In this document: piece after piece, positions 36,723 to 45,647 of the stretch | Position numbering within the stretch: position 1 is the first letter of the stretch | Layout: every line of letters starts with the position of its first letter | Source: Segniliparus sp051660745 | GTDB taxonomy: Bacteria > Actinomycetota > Actinomycetes > Mycobacteriales > Mycobacteriaceae | Reading direction: 5' to 3' | Assembly (NCBI RefSeq): GCF_051660745.1 | Contig: NZ_JBOFQF010000023.1 | Coordinates: 1-64,000, forward strand | DNA: 64,000 bases | Notes under the pieces: generated by a model | Told to the model about the DNA's origin: nothing | What the model saw: the letters and a program-made list of their open reading frames with translations, nothing else | Database searches by the model: none | Made by a program: the position numbers and the translations under genes

Positions 36723-37787
36723 TCACTCCCATGCTGTCGCGACATGCGCCGCCAGCGCGCGCAGCTGCGTCTCGGCCTCCGAGATCGCGAGCTCGACCGA
36801 GCCCGCGAACTCGCTCACCGAGTACGCGGCGGCGAGGCCGGCGGCGGCGGTCTGCTCGGGGGAGAGCCGCACCTGTCCCGCGAGCGCGAGCGCCCGCGCC
36901 CCGGCCCGCGCGGCCGCTTTCGCGAGGGCGGAGACGACTTTGCCGTGCGCCGACTGGTCGTCGAGCCTGCCTTCGCCGGTGATCACCAGGTCGGCGCCCG
37001 CGAGGAGCGCGACCTGGCCGGTCCGCTCGGCCACCAGCTCCGCCCCCGAGCGCCGCGAGCCGCCCAACGCGAACAACGCGGCCCCGAGACCGCCCGCCGC
37101 CCCCGCGCCGGGCAGGGCGGCCACATCCCGTTTGACCACGCGTTGGAACTCGGCCGCCGCCGAGGACAGCCGCGCCTCCAACGCCCTCACGGTCGCGGCG
37201 TCGGCCCCTTTCTGCGGGCCGAACACCCGCGCCGCCCCGGACGGCCCCAGAAGGGGGTGCTCCACGTCGGTCGCGGCGATCAGCTTCACCCCGGCGAGCA
37301 ATGCCGGGGCCTGCGCCAGCCCGCCGAGGACGGCGAGCATCCCGGCTCCGGCGTCGGTGCAGGCCGAGCCGCCGAGGCCGACGACGATGGTCGTCGCGCC
37401 GTAGTCGAGCGCGTCCACGATCAGTTGGCCGACGCCCCGGCTGTGCGCGGCGAGCGCGGTCTCGGGGGTCGGGGGGCCGTCGAGGAGGTGCAGGCCGCAG
37501 GCCTGCGCGCATTCCAGATAGGCGACCAGGTGGTCGGCGTCGCCGACCGCGTCGATCAGCCAGTGGGCTTTCACCGGGGCTTCGAGCGGGCCTTGCACGA
37601 ACGTGGTCTTGCGCGAGCCGAACCGCGTGGCGAGCACGTCCACAAAGCCGGGGCCGCCGTCGGACTGCGGCAGGAGGACGAGCTGGTCCGCCGGGCGGGC
37701 GGAGCGCCAGCCCTCGGCGATGGCCTCCGCGGCCTCGGGCGCGGAGAGCGTTCCGCCGAAGGAGTCCGGAGCGATGACGACTCGCAT
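36723..37787 (-). CDS. glxK: Glycerate 2-kinase
   Basis: A 354-residue GarK/GlxK-family glycerate kinase, phosphorylating D-glycerate with ATP. Motifs: VVIAPDSFGGTLSAPEAAEAIAEGW at the start, DGGPGFVD, ATTIVVGLGGSACTDAGAGML, ATDVEHPLLGPSGAARVFGPQKGA and VITGEGRLDDQSAHGKV. The length is slightly below the usual 370-380. It reads in the same direction as the two genes before it with 56 nt between. Confidence 0.92.
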   Translation of the reverse strand: MRVVIAPDSFGGTLSAPEAAEAIAEGWRSARPADQLVLLPQSDGGPGFVDVLATRFGSRKTTFVQGPLEAPVKAHWLIDAVGDADHLVAYLECAQACGLHLLDGPPTPETALAAHSRGVGQLIVDALDYGATTIVVGLGGSACTDAGAGMLAVLGGLAQAPALLAGVKLIAATDVEHPLLGPSGAARVFGPQKGADAATVRALEARLSSAAAEFQRVVKRDVAALPGAGAAGGLGAALFALGGSRRSGAELVAERTGQVALLAGADLVITGEGRLDDQSAHGKVVSALAKAAARAGARALALAGQVRLSPEQTAAAGLAAAYSVSEFAGSVELAISEAETQLRALAAHVATAWE

Positions 37788-37889
37788 TTCCGGAGTCTAC
37801 ATTCCCGCTTCCGGCAGGTGATCTTCCGTGCTGGAGTTTCCCGGCCAAGTGGAGCGGGGACCGCGCTTTGCTTTACTCTTTTTCCCGAT

Positions 37890-38636
37890 ATGACGAGCAT
37901 GTGGAACGCACCGCTCCGCGAGCGCTGGCGCGGCGAGCGGCTTCGGGATCCGAAGCAGGCGAAATTTCTGACTCTGGCCTCGCTGCGCTGGGTGCTGCGC
38001 AACCGCGCCTACACGCCCTGGTACCTGGTGCGCTACGCGCGGTTCGCGAAGTTCAAGCTCCTGAACCCGCATGTGGTCACCAGGGGGATGGTCTTCCTGG
38101 GCAAGGGCGTGGAGATCCACGCGACCCCCGGCCTCGCGCGCCTGGAGATCGGCAGATGGGTGCACATCGGGGACGGCAACGCCATCCGCGCGCACGACGG
38201 GTCGCTCAAGATCGGGGACAAGGCGGTCTTCGGCAAGGACAACGTCGTGAACTGCTATCTCGACATCGAGCTCGGCGGTTCGGTGCTGGTGGCGGACTGG
38301 TGCTACATCTGCGACTTCGACCATGTCATCGACGACATCACGGTCCCGATCAAAGACCAGGGCATCGTCAAGGGCCCGGTGCGGATCGGCCCGGACACCT
38401 GGATCGCGACCAAGGTCAGCGTGCTGCGGGGCACCATCGTCGGACGGGGCTGCGTGCTCGGGGCGCACGCCGTGGTCAAGGGCGAGATCCCCGATTTCGC
38501 CATCGCGGTCGGGGCCCCTGCCAAAGTGGTGAAGAACCGCAAGGAAGCCTGGGAGGCCCGAACCGCCGAGCGCGAGGCGCTGGCGAAGGCGCTGGCCGAT
38601 ATCGAGCGGAAGAAATCGAGCGGCTCGAACAGCTAG
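37890..38636 (+). CDS. Left-handed beta-helix (hexapeptide) acyltransferase
   Basis: A 248-residue transferase of the LbH/maltose-acetyltransferase-like class (Rv3034c type). After a helical N-terminus (FLTLASLRWVLRNRAYTPWYLVRYARF) come hexapeptide-repeat coils from about residue 65 to 205: GKGVEIHATPGLARLEIGRWVHIGDG, LKIGDKAVFGKDNVVNCYLDIELGG, DWCYICDFDHVI (candidate catalytic His), KGPVRIGPDTWIATKVSVLRGTIVGRGCVLGAHAVVKGEIPDFAIAVGAPAKVV in pieces. It probably acetylates a glycan or lipid head group. The last 4 nt overlap the stop of the convergent XRE gene. Confidence 0.85.
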   Translation: MTSMWNAPLRERWRGERLRDPKQAKFLTLASLRWVLRNRAYTPWYLVRYARFAKFKLLNPHVVTRGMVFLGKGVEIHATPGLARLEIGRWVHIGDGNAIRAHDGSLKIGDKAVFGKDNVVNCYLDIELGGSVLVADWCYICDFDHVIDDITVPIKDQGIVKGPVRIGPDTWIATKVSVLRGTIVGRGCVLGAHAVVKGEIPDFAIAVGAPAKVVKNRKEAWEARTAEREALAKALADIERKKSSGSNS

Positions 38637-39088
38637 GCCGGGGCGCCGGCAGGTCGGTCCCGCGCCCGTTGCCACGCGGCCGATATTTCCGTGACGCTCA
38701 CGCCCAGCAGCGGCGCGAGCGTTTCCGCTCGTTCAGAGCTGAGGGGGGTGCTGCCTCGCTCGAGGGTCGAAAGCGTCGTCGTGCTGATCCCCGCTGCTTT
38801 CGCAAGCTGGGGTTGGGTGAATCCGGCGAGCACACGCAGATCGACCAGGGTGCGTTCTTCGGCGCGGACGACGACAACTGCGCTCACGGGGGTCTCAAGC
38901 ACATTCAGGGCGGCGACGAGTTTATCTATATTCGGTTTGACCTCGCCGGTCTGCCATTTGCGTAGCGTTGACTCGCTGACACCGGAGAGCCGGCTGAGGT
39001 CGTGGTTGCTGATGCCTTTGCGTTTGAAGCTGAGGCGGGCTTTTGTGAAGCGGTGGCGGTTGAAGCCGCGCAGTACGCGACGGCTCAC
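38633..39088 (-). CDS. Regulator with two tandem XRE helix-turn-helix domains
   Basis: A 151-residue DNA-binding protein made of two HTH_XRE units: the first (about 14-65) with NHDLSRLSGVSESTLRKWQTGE, the second (about 80-140) with GFTQPQLAKAAGISTTTLSTLERGSTPLSSERAETLA split by a short hydrophobic linker. No effector domain is present. It is divergent from the T7SS-like genes starting at 39313 and is the natural candidate to control them. Its 3' end overlaps the acyltransferase stop. Confidence 0.82.
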   Translation of the reverse strand: MSRRVLRGFNRHRFTKARLSFKRKGISNHDLSRLSGVSESTLRKWQTGEVKPNIDKLVAALNVLETPVSAVVVVRAEERTLVDLRVLAGFTQPQLAKAAGISTTTLSTLERGSTPLSSERAETLAPLLGVSVTEISAAWQRARDRPAGAPA

Positions 39089-39312
39089 ACGTCGCCGTTC
39101 TGCCGGTCCGATCCCATACGCCCATGCTCCGGGCGCAAACGCTGAGCGTCATTATGACTCGAAATAGTTTACCGATCCAAATGAGTGAAGAAAGGTTGCG
39201 TGATCCCGGTTCTAGGCGTAGATTCCGCATAACACGCGGTATGACCGGGTACCGCGAGACACTGGAGGAGCCGAACGCATGGACCGCATCGCCTGGCGCG
39301 GGGTGAGCGACC
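39089..39312. promoter_or_regulatory. Divergent control region upstream of the T7SS-like locus
   Basis: 224 nt between the XRE regulator and the gene at 39313. It contains an 11-bp perfect dyad GTCATTATGAC at 39148-39158, a plausible XRE operator, inside a visibly AT-richer stretch. An ATG at 39183 opens a 40-codon frame with unconvincing composition, which I do not call a gene. The 11-mer GAGCGTCATTA here recurs at 61356-61366, inside the right end of the integrated element. Confidence 0.4.
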
Positions 39313-39744
39313 GTGCCTAGCTATGAGCAGTATCTAGCGCGGGGCTACAGCCAGGCTGTGGCCGAGCAGCTGGCGGAGCAGGACGAGGCGGACCTGGCGC
39401 AGAGGGCGGTGGAGATGAACGCGCGCATAGCGCCGCCTCCGCCGCCGTCGAACCCCGCGTTCTGGTTCGAGGACTCGAAGCCTCCCGCTCGGCCGGATAG
39501 GGTCGCGGAGGGGACGGGGCGGTTCGCGGACTTGGACCGGATGGCCGAGACGGAGAGGAACGATGAGGCGCTGATCGAGCAGCGGGTGACGGCGTACCGT
39601 GAGAGCCTGCCCCCAGTGGAGCCGAACGACACGGTGGAGCACGGCGGCTTGAAGATCGCCGTGTATCTGGACGGCAAGGCCCGTGAGGTGAACCGCCGCG
39701 AGGCCGAGGTCGAGAAGATCCAAGAGGGAGGACGCAGAAAATGA
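39313..39744 (+). CDS. Hypothetical protein, first gene of the T7SS-like locus
   Basis: A 143-residue soluble, charged protein with no recognised domain. It begins SYEQYLARGYSQAVAEQLAEQDEADLAQRAVEMNARI, has a short Pro run (APPPPPSNP, about 38-46) and a C-terminal basic tail. GTG start; its final ATGA overlaps the next start, so the two are translationally coupled. The context suggests a chaperone or partner for the secreted protein that follows; that is inference only. Confidence 0.6.
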   Translation: MPSYEQYLARGYSQAVAEQLAEQDEADLAQRAVEMNARIAPPPPPSNPAFWFEDSKPPARPDRVAEGTGRFADLDRMAETERNDEALIEQRVTAYRESLPPVEPNDTVEHGGLKIAVYLDGKAREVNRREAEVEKIQEGGRRK

Positions 39745-40034
39745 GGCTGGACGTCGAGAAGACCAGGCAGGCCGGTCGGGAGGTGCTGACGGCGAAGGAC
39801 GAACTCCAGGGCGACGACACTCCGGCTTCGCTGCGAACAGCGGCGGACGGTATGAAAGGTCTCGCGCTGCAAGACGCGTTGAACGCGTGCGCGGAGGGCT
39901 ACGAGGGGTTCAAGACGCGGTTCGGGGACGAGCTGGACTACATCGGGCATTCGGTGATCGCCGCCGCCGACGGCGTGGAGATGACCGACGAGGCCGCGAA
40001 AGCCTCTATCGAGAAGCTGGACATCCCCGGGTGA
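39741..40034 (+). CDS. EspC/WXG100-like small helical protein
   Basis: A 97-residue all-helical protein: MRLDVEKTRQAGREVLTAKDEL opens like EspC-family (ESX-1 secretion-associated) proteins, which start with a beta/helix xVDxExxRxAGxxL pattern. No WXG is present; the middle has a FGDELDYIG turn. Coupled to both neighbours (ATGA with the previous, GTGA with the next gene). It probably partners with the DUF1023 protein for type VII secretion. Confidence 0.65.
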   Translation: MRLDVEKTRQAGREVLTAKDELQGDDTPASLRTAADGMKGLALQDALNACAEGYEGFKTRFGDELDYIGHSVIAAADGVEMTDEAAKASIEKLDIPG

Positions 40035-41176
40035 GCGGGCCGTTGACCCGAGCCCTGCTGGACGCGCTCAACCCCGCCGTCTTGGGGGAGCTGGCGCAGG
40101 CGATGCGGACGAAGGCGCAGAAGTACGAGCCGGAGCAGTCCCAGTTCCCGCGCCGCTTGCGCTTTCCCGGCGGTGGTGAGGAGTTCACCGGGCGAGCCTC
40201 GGACGCGCTCCAACAGCGCGCGGGGCTGGTCGGTCGCACCTACGGGGACACCACGCACATTCTCGGCAACGCCGCTGGCCAATTGGACCAGGCGCAAGGC
40301 TTCATCGCCGACAGCAGGAAAACGGCGCGCGACTTCATCCAGGGTGTTGAGGACAAAGACGTCACCCTCGGAACGAACGACGGGAAGATGTGGAACTGCG
40401 GCAAGCCGTTCCAGGTCGCGGACGACTTCGCCGTGACCGTGAAACCGGGATCTGTCCCGTCGGGAGCGCCGTACCAGATCGGGCAGCTCGTGCAGATGAT
40501 GGCCGACACGTTCGCCGAGGATGTCAAACGCCTCGTGGCGCAGCTCGAAGACCTCGGCACCACGTGGGCGGGGAAGATCAAAGATGCTTTGGACCTCTCC
40601 AAGCTCGCGTTGAACCCGAAGGGGCAGCCCTACGCCCCGTACGATCCGCGCAAGAACGCGCACGAGCTGGCCAAGGCCATCGCGGACGGTGTCAGGGACG
40701 TCCCGTCCGACCCGAGGGAGCTCAAAAACCTCTGGGACCAGCTCAGTGAGACCGAGAAGAACGAGATCTACGCCCGCCACCACGACATCGGCAACCACAA
40801 CGGCATCCCCTTCGACCCCGAAGACCATCGTGGTCGCGACTACTACAATCGCAAGAACCTGAAAGACATCATCGAGCAGAAGCAACGCGAATGGGACGCG
40901 CTGCGTCTGAGCCAGCCCATGGTTCCCATCGGAATGGGCCAAGGCGAGCAGTATGAGAAAGACTGGGCGGCCTGGCAAGAGAAATGCAAAACCGTCCAGC
41001 ACGAACTGGACGGGTACAGGAACGTCCAAGCGACCCTTGACCGGAGCCTCGACCCGAAGACCGGGCAGCAGGACCCCAACAAACCGCCGCGCTTCCTCGG
41101 CCTCCTGGACGAGAAGGGGCATGCCGCGCTCTCGGTCGGCAACCCGGACCTCGCGTCCAACCTCGTTACTGCTTAA
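40031..41176 (+). pseudogene. N-terminal half of a DUF1023 alpha/beta-hydrolase, interrupted
   Basis: 381 codons. Residues 1-230 are helical, T7SS-substrate-like. From about 234 the DUF1023 entry region appears: LWDQLSETEKNEIYARHHDIGNHNGIPFDPEDHRGRDYYNR, then a long helix and FLGLLDEKGHAALSVGNPDLASN, which in intact proteins leads straight into V-x-V/F-VPGTG. Instead the frame runs LVTA and stops at 41176, ten bases before the serine recombinase ATG. The missing half, beginning TSTFVPGTGQDM, is found about 20.3 kb downstream at 61475. The gene was therefore split by element insertion. The truncated product, if made, lacks the nucleophile. Confidence 0.85.
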
Positions 41177-41185
41177 TATGACCAT
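41150..41185. other. Left attachment junction of the integrated element
   Basis: Host hydrolase codons run up to about 41167. AATATGACCAT (41175-41185) is an 11-bp arm whose exact reverse complement is at 61456-61466 at the other end, as expected for the two half-sites of a serine-integrase attP. The best frame-preserving shared core is TT at 41166-41167 (and 61473-61474), 7 nt from this arm. The integrase ATG begins at 41186. Confidence 0.6.
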
Positions 41186-42616
41186 ATGAGTTCTGATACT
41201 CGGGTCGTGAAGTCCGCAGCGGTGTACGCGCGGATTTCCGCTGATCCGCACGGGCAGGGGTTGGGCGTGCAGCGACAGTTGGAGGACTGCCGGAAGCTGG
41301 CCGCGTCGCGCGGATGGATAGTCGGCCAGGAGTACGTTGACAACGACGTGTCTGCGTACTCAGGCAAGGAGCGACCCGCCTACGCGCAGATGATCTCGGA
41401 CTTGGAGGCCGGTTTCCGTGACGCGGTGATCGTCTACAACCTAGACCGCCTACACCGCCGCCCTTCAGAGCTGGAAGAGTTCGTCACGCTGTGCGAGTCC
41501 GCAGGGGTGCGGGATGTCGCGACGGTGACGGCGGACATCGACCTCGGCAACGACGACGGGTTGTTCATGGCGCGGATTTTCGCGGCATTCGCAGCCAAGG
41601 AGTCCGGGCGCAAGTCGGCGCGGATGAAGCGGAAGTGGGAGCAGACCGCCGCTGCCGGACAGCCGGGCGGGTGGGCGAGGGCGTTCGGATACGAGCCGGA
41701 CATGATCACGGTTCGCGAGTCGGAGGCCGTGGTGCTGCGCGAGGCCGTGGAGCGGTATATCGCAGGGGAGTCGATCTACTCGCTGGCGAAGTGGTTGAAT
41801 GAGATAGAGGTTCCTACTCCAAAAGACGGTCAGTGGAGCGGCAACTCGTTGCGCCAGGTGTTCGTCTCGGGCCGGATCGCGGGGCTTCGGGAGCATCGGG
41901 GGCAAGTGGTGGCCACGGCGGTGTGGGAGCCGATCATCACCGTCGAGCAGCGCGAGCAGGTCTTGGCGAGGCTTGCCGTGCAGCGCAAGCTTGGTCGCCG
42001 CACTCCGCGCACGCACCTGCTGTCGGGGCTTTTGACGTGCGGGAAGTGCGAAGCACCGCTGTACTCGCACTCACGCGAGACGGTCACATCCGGGGGCAAT
42101 AAGAAGAGCCGCCGCTATATCTGCCTCTCCCGTCCCGGCTGGAAAGGGTGCGGGAAGCTGGCCGTGGTGGCGAACCCAGTGGAGGAGCTGATTGTGGAAG
42201 CGGTGCTCACCCGCCTGGACTCCCCTGCGGTGGCAAAGGCAATGGCCGGTCGAGAGAACGAAGACCAAGAAGTCACAGTCTTGTCGGAGAAGCTGGCCGC
42301 CGATCAGCGCAAGCTTGAGGAGTTGGCGGGGCTGTACGCGGATAACGCGCTCACCGCTCGGGAGTGGATCGCAGCGCGCAACCCGATCCAAGCCCGCATC
42401 CGGGACACAGAGCGCCAACTCGCCCACTCCACCGGCAACACGGCGCTGCACGGGTTGGCTGGCAAGGGCGGCGAACTACGAGGCCAATGGGCGGATCTGC
42501 CCTTCGAACGCCGCCACGCCATCGTGAAAGCGGTGCTTGACCACGCCGTCATCGCCCCCGGCAAAGGCGGCTGGGTCTTTGACATCAACCGAGTGCGGCC
42601 ACGTTGGCGCGTGTGA
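41186..42616 (+). CDS. Large serine recombinase (integrase)
   Basis: Site-specific integrase, 476 residues including start. N-terminal resolvase domain with the nucleophile Ser18 in YARIS, followed by GVQRQLEDCR, YVDNDVSAYSGKERPAY, YNLDRLHRRP and FAAFAAKESGRKSARMKRKW. The recombinase domain (AFGYEP...) is followed by a zinc ribbon (LLSGLLTCGKCEAPLYSHSR with CLSRPGWKGCGKL) and a coiled-coil stretch (about 375-425), the layout of phage and ICE integrases. Its ATG directly abuts the left junction arm, so attP lies immediately upstream as in most integrase-attP modules. Confidence 0.93.
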   Translation: MSSDTRVVKSAAVYARISADPHGQGLGVQRQLEDCRKLAASRGWIVGQEYVDNDVSAYSGKERPAYAQMISDLEAGFRDAVIVYNLDRLHRRPSELEEFVTLCESAGVRDVATVTADIDLGNDDGLFMARIFAAFAAKESGRKSARMKRKWEQTAAAGQPGGWARAFGYEPDMITVRESEAVVLREAVERYIAGESIYSLAKWLNEIEVPTPKDGQWSGNSLRQVFVSGRIAGLREHRGQVVATAVWEPIITVEQREQVLARLAVQRKLGRRTPRTHLLSGLLTCGKCEAPLYSHSRETVTSGGNKKSRRYICLSRPGWKGCGKLAVVANPVEELIVEAVLTRLDSPAVAKAMAGRENEDQEVTVLSEKLAADQRKLEELAGLYADNALTAREWIAARNPIQARIRDTERQLAHSTGNTALHGLAGKGGELRGQWADLPFERRHAIVKAVLDHAVIAPGKGGWVFDINRVRPRWRV

Positions 42617-42685
42617 TGGAGCCAGTCATCGCCAGGCAGATACTGCGATAGTTAATCCTCTGTACATCGAAAAAATATTGATTGA

Positions 42686-42714
42686 TTGACGTCTAATCCC
42701 GGATGTCCTATGGT
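42686..42714 (+). promoter_or_regulatory. Sigma70-like promoter for the zinc-repeat nuclease operon
   Basis: TTGACG (42686-42691), 17-nt spacer, TATGGT (42709-42714): the closest match to a housekeeping promoter in the window. Transcription would begin near 42721 and reach the ATG at 42758, which has AGGAAGG at 42744-42750. The surrounding DNA is clearly AT-richer than the genome. Confidence 0.65.
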
Positions 42715-42757
42715 GAAAGCTGCATACATGATCTCGGATTAATAGGAAGGAACGCCC

Positions 42758-42994
42758 ATGCCACGGGGGTATTCTGCGGATTTCCGTTCCAGAGCGGTGG
42801 AGCTGGTCCGCTCAGGAGTGCAGCCATCGACGCAGGTCGCTAAGATTTTCGGCATAGCGCAGAGCACTTTGCGTTCGTGGGTGGCCGCAGACATTGAACG
42901 AGAGCAAAGGGAGCGCACCATTAGCATGGAGCATCATGAGATAACCGATCTTCGCGAGCGGATGCGGGAGATCTCAAAGCTGGTTCTCGGATGA
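42758..42994 (+). CDS. IS3-OrfA-like HTH protein coupled to the zinc-repeat nuclease
   Basis: A 78-residue protein. Its first 45 residues (GYSADFRSRAVELVRSGVQPSTQVAKIFGIAQSTLRSWV) are a transposase-OrfA-type helix-turn-helix. The end is a short helix without the leucine zipper typical of IS3 OrfA, and no OrfB follows. It overlaps the next ATG by 4 nt (ATGA), so the pair is translated together. It could be a DNA-targeting or autoregulatory subunit; an IS remnant is the alternative, but the strong promoter, good ribosome site and exact coupling argue against decay. Confidence 0.75.
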   Translation: MPRGYSADFRSRAVELVRSGVQPSTQVAKIFGIAQSTLRSWVAADIEREQRERTISMEHHEITDLRERMREISKLVLG

Positions 42995-45633
42995 CTGTTA
43001 AGGTAAAAATACCAGATCCAGGAAATTCTCTCATGGAGAAATGCCCAGAAGTCGTGCCAGACTGGCATCCTGAGTTAAACGGGGATCTAACACCGAAGGA
43101 CATTTCTTACTCCAGCAAGTACAGAGCATGGTGGCTAGGAGCAGTGTGCGGCCATGTTTGGGAAGCCAGAGTAAACAGTAGGTCCCAAGGTCACGGTTGC
43201 CCGAACTGTGCCATTCTGGACAGAAGCATCAAAAATAGAATTCCGAAACCGGGGGGCTCACTTGCAGAGCGATACCCGGAGGTAGCAGCAGAATGGCACC
43301 CGGCCTTAAATGGTGACTTGATGCCATCCATGATTGGCCACTCCAGCAACAAGAGAGTATGGTGGCAGTGCAAAACGTGCGGGGAGGCATTGTCGGTTGC
43401 GGTATGCCACAAGATTAAAGGACGTTCATGCCGAAGATGCTCAATCAAAGACCGCGCTACTCCAAAGAATGGCAGTTCGCTTGCTGATCGTTTTCCTGAG
43501 ATTGCCACAGAATGGCATCCAGAGAGAAATGAAGGAGTAACTCCTGATGCAGTAAGCTTTGGAGCGAATCAAAAATTCTGGTGGAGATGCCAGCACTGCG
43601 GATACGAGTGGAAAGCCCTTGTGGGAAATAGAACAAGGGGTGTCGGATGTCCGCCTTGCGGGCTACGGTCAAGCAGTCAGCTCAATAGCATCCCGAAGCC
43701 GGGGCGTTCACTTGCGGAGCGGACCCCAGTTATTGCCGCAGAATGGCATCCCTTGCGAAACGGAAGCCTGACACCAAATCACGTGAATAATAGCAGTGGC
43801 TCCAAAGCGTGGTGGCTCTGCAAACGATGCGGGCACGAATGGGAAGCGGTTATAGCGAGTCGAAGCAGTGGGCGAGGATGCCCACCTTGCTCCAGGGTGA
43901 ATAAAAGTGCTAGATTCAAAGGCAAGACTTCGAGTGAAATAAAAAATGAATACGCTTTGGAGAGGGAGGACAAGCTACGGATTAGCGCTAACTGTATGCC
44001 CGAAGCCTCCATAATGGGAAATCGCAGATCTTCTGATCAGAAACAAACCCTCGAATCCTCAGTTTTCTCGAATTCCATTGAGAGAAAGCCTCCGAAAACG
44101 GGGTGCACGTTACAGGATCGCGCCCCCGATATCGCGCTTGAATGGCATCCCACATTAAACGGGGTATCGGCGCCAGATGATTTCGGCTATGCTAGCAACA
44201 AAAAGGCATGGTGGCTGTGTTCCGTCTGCGGTCACGAGTGGCATGCGGTTATCGGCAGCCGCACGAGAGGGTGCGGCTGCCCTGTATGTGGACGTAAACG
44301 AGCTGGACAGCGGAATGCTACCCCTCGGCCTGGGGAGTCCCTCGCCGAGCGGTCCCCTGAGCTTGCGGCAGAGTGGCACCCTTCGCTGAACCTTCCTATC
44401 ACGCCAGGTGATATATCGGCAAAGAGCGGCAAAAAGGCGTGGTGGATTTGCGCTGCCTGTAATAACGAATGGCAGGCGGTGATCGGAAGCCGAGCAAAAG
44501 GATACGGGTGCAGACGATGTGCGGGCCGGTTGCTGGCATCGAGGCTCAGGGTACCAAAGCCTAAGCGTTCCTTGGCGGAGAAGCATCCTAATTTGATCAA
44601 AGAATGGCACCCTGTACTAAATGGCGAGTTGACTCCAGATCGGGTAAGCGGTACCAGTGGGCAAAAAATCTGGTGGCTCTGCGAAAAAGGGCATGAATGG
44701 CATGCATATGTAAATAATAGGATTCGATCCGGATGCCCCAAGTGTTCTTTATGGGGAACGAGCAAAGAAGAAATTCGACTCAGGTGCGAGCTAGTGGCAG
44801 CGGGGGTTCCCATAGACGGCAACCAGGAGATCTTTGCCCCAGGCGCACGAAGATCTCTCCATTGTGACATGATCGTATCGCGATGGAAGGTCATCTTGGA
44901 ATTCGATGGTAATCGTTTTCATAAACAAAAGTCTAATATTTTGAAAGACGAGAATAAGACCAGAACTCTTTCGGCGCTGGGATGGACCGTTATTAGAATT
45001 AGAGAGGCGCTTCCGTTAATCGGTGAAAACGATGTAGTGGTACCTATTTTTTCGAATGCTTTAACTCGTGCGAAAATGACACTCAAAAAGCTTTACGAGC
45101 TTGGTTTCGAGGCTGATCGACTCCAAGAGTATCTTATTGCGGATGAGCCATGGGGCGCCGCGGAGGCGGAGCGATCATTCAAACGCCACCTAAGCCGATC
45201 TCTGAAAACGGAAAATCCGAGCCTTGCAGAAGAGTGGGATTCGGTTAAAAATGGGGATATTACTCCAGGCGATGTGACACCAGGAAATGCCTATAAAGCT
45301 TGGTGGCGATGCAAGCAGTGCTCCCATAGCTGGAAGGCTGCTGTGTATAGTCGCTCAAATGGATGCGGATGTCCGGTTTGCGGCAAAGAGTCTTCAGCTC
45401 TTGCGCGAAACGCCCCTATGGCCAATCGATCTTTAGCAGCTATATTTCCTCAAGTTGCCGCAGACTGGCATCCAGACAGGAACGGTATCTTAACTCCAGA
45501 ATCTACTGGCGCCTACAGTCATAAGGAGATTTGGTGGCTCTGCTCCACATGCGGCCACGAGTGGGCTACCGAACTTCGCAGAAGAACCCGTTACCGATCC
45601 GGTTGCCCGTTTGGTTGCGGCAAGCCAGACTGA
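42991..45633 (+). CDS. Nine zinc-ribbon repeats with embedded Vsr/DUF559-like nuclease
   Basis: 880 residues. Nine repeats of about 60 residues (starting near 13, 89, 162, 239, 372, 449, 526, 742, 812) follow the pattern SLAERxPE(I/V)AAEWHPxxNGxLTP...S..KxWWxCxxCGHEWxAxVxxRxxGxGCPxC: each has two CxxC-type pairs of a zinc ribbon (PF14311-like). Between repeats 7 and 8 lies a PD-(D/E)XK-type domain (about 590-700): RCELVAAG, LHCDMIV (Asp626), VILEFDGNRFHK (Glu637, Asp639), then TLSALGWTVIRIRE, resembling Vsr/DUF559 endonucleases. Repeat 7 lacks one Cys (CEKGHEW). The gene is markedly AT-richer than its surroundings with relaxed codon use, a sign of transfer. Likely a nucleic-acid-binding nuclease. 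Confidence 0.8.
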   Translation: MTVKVKIPDPGNSLMEKCPEVVPDWHPELNGDLTPKDISYSSKYRAWWLGAVCGHVWEARVNSRSQGHGCPNCAILDRSIKNRIPKPGGSLAERYPEVAAEWHPALNGDLMPSMIGHSSNKRVWWQCKTCGEALSVAVCHKIKGRSCRRCSIKDRATPKNGSSLADRFPEIATEWHPERNEGVTPDAVSFGANQKFWWRCQHCGYEWKALVGNRTRGVGCPPCGLRSSSQLNSIPKPGRSLAERTPVIAAEWHPLRNGSLTPNHVNNSSGSKAWWLCKRCGHEWEAVIASRSSGRGCPPCSRVNKSARFKGKTSSEIKNEYALEREDKLRISANCMPEASIMGNRRSSDQKQTLESSVFSNSIERKPPKTGCTLQDRAPDIALEWHPTLNGVSAPDDFGYASNKKAWWLCSVCGHEWHAVIGSRTRGCGCPVCGRKRAGQRNATPRPGESLAERSPELAAEWHPSLNLPITPGDISAKSGKKAWWICAACNNEWQAVIGSRAKGYGCRRCAGRLLASRLRVPKPKRSLAEKHPNLIKEWHPVLNGELTPDRVSGTSGQKIWWLCEKGHEWHAYVNNRIRSGCPKCSLWGTSKEEIRLRCELVAAGVPIDGNQEIFAPGARRSLHCDMIVSRWKVILEFDGNRFHKQKSNILKDENKTRTLSALGWTVIRIREALPLIGENDVVVPIFSNALTRAKMTLKKLYELGFEADRLQEYLIADEPWGAAEAERSFKRHLSRSLKTENPSLAEEWDSVKNGDITPGDVTPGNAYKAWWRCKQCSHSWKAAVYSRSNGCGCPVCGKESSALARNAPMANRSLAAIFPQVAADWHPDRNGILTPESTGAYSHKEIWWLCSTCGHEWATELRRRTRYRSGCPFGCGKPD

Positions 45634-45647
45634 TCACAATACGATCA

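Noticed and set aside
39124..39306. Short frame upstream of the first T7SS-like gene.
   Set aside because: No ribosome site, Arg/Pro-rich residues typical of chance translation, lies in the control region.
42758..42994. IS3-family insertion sequence.
   Set aside because: No OrfB (DDE) or terminal repeats follow; the gene is exactly coupled to the zinc-repeat nuclease gene and has its own promoter.
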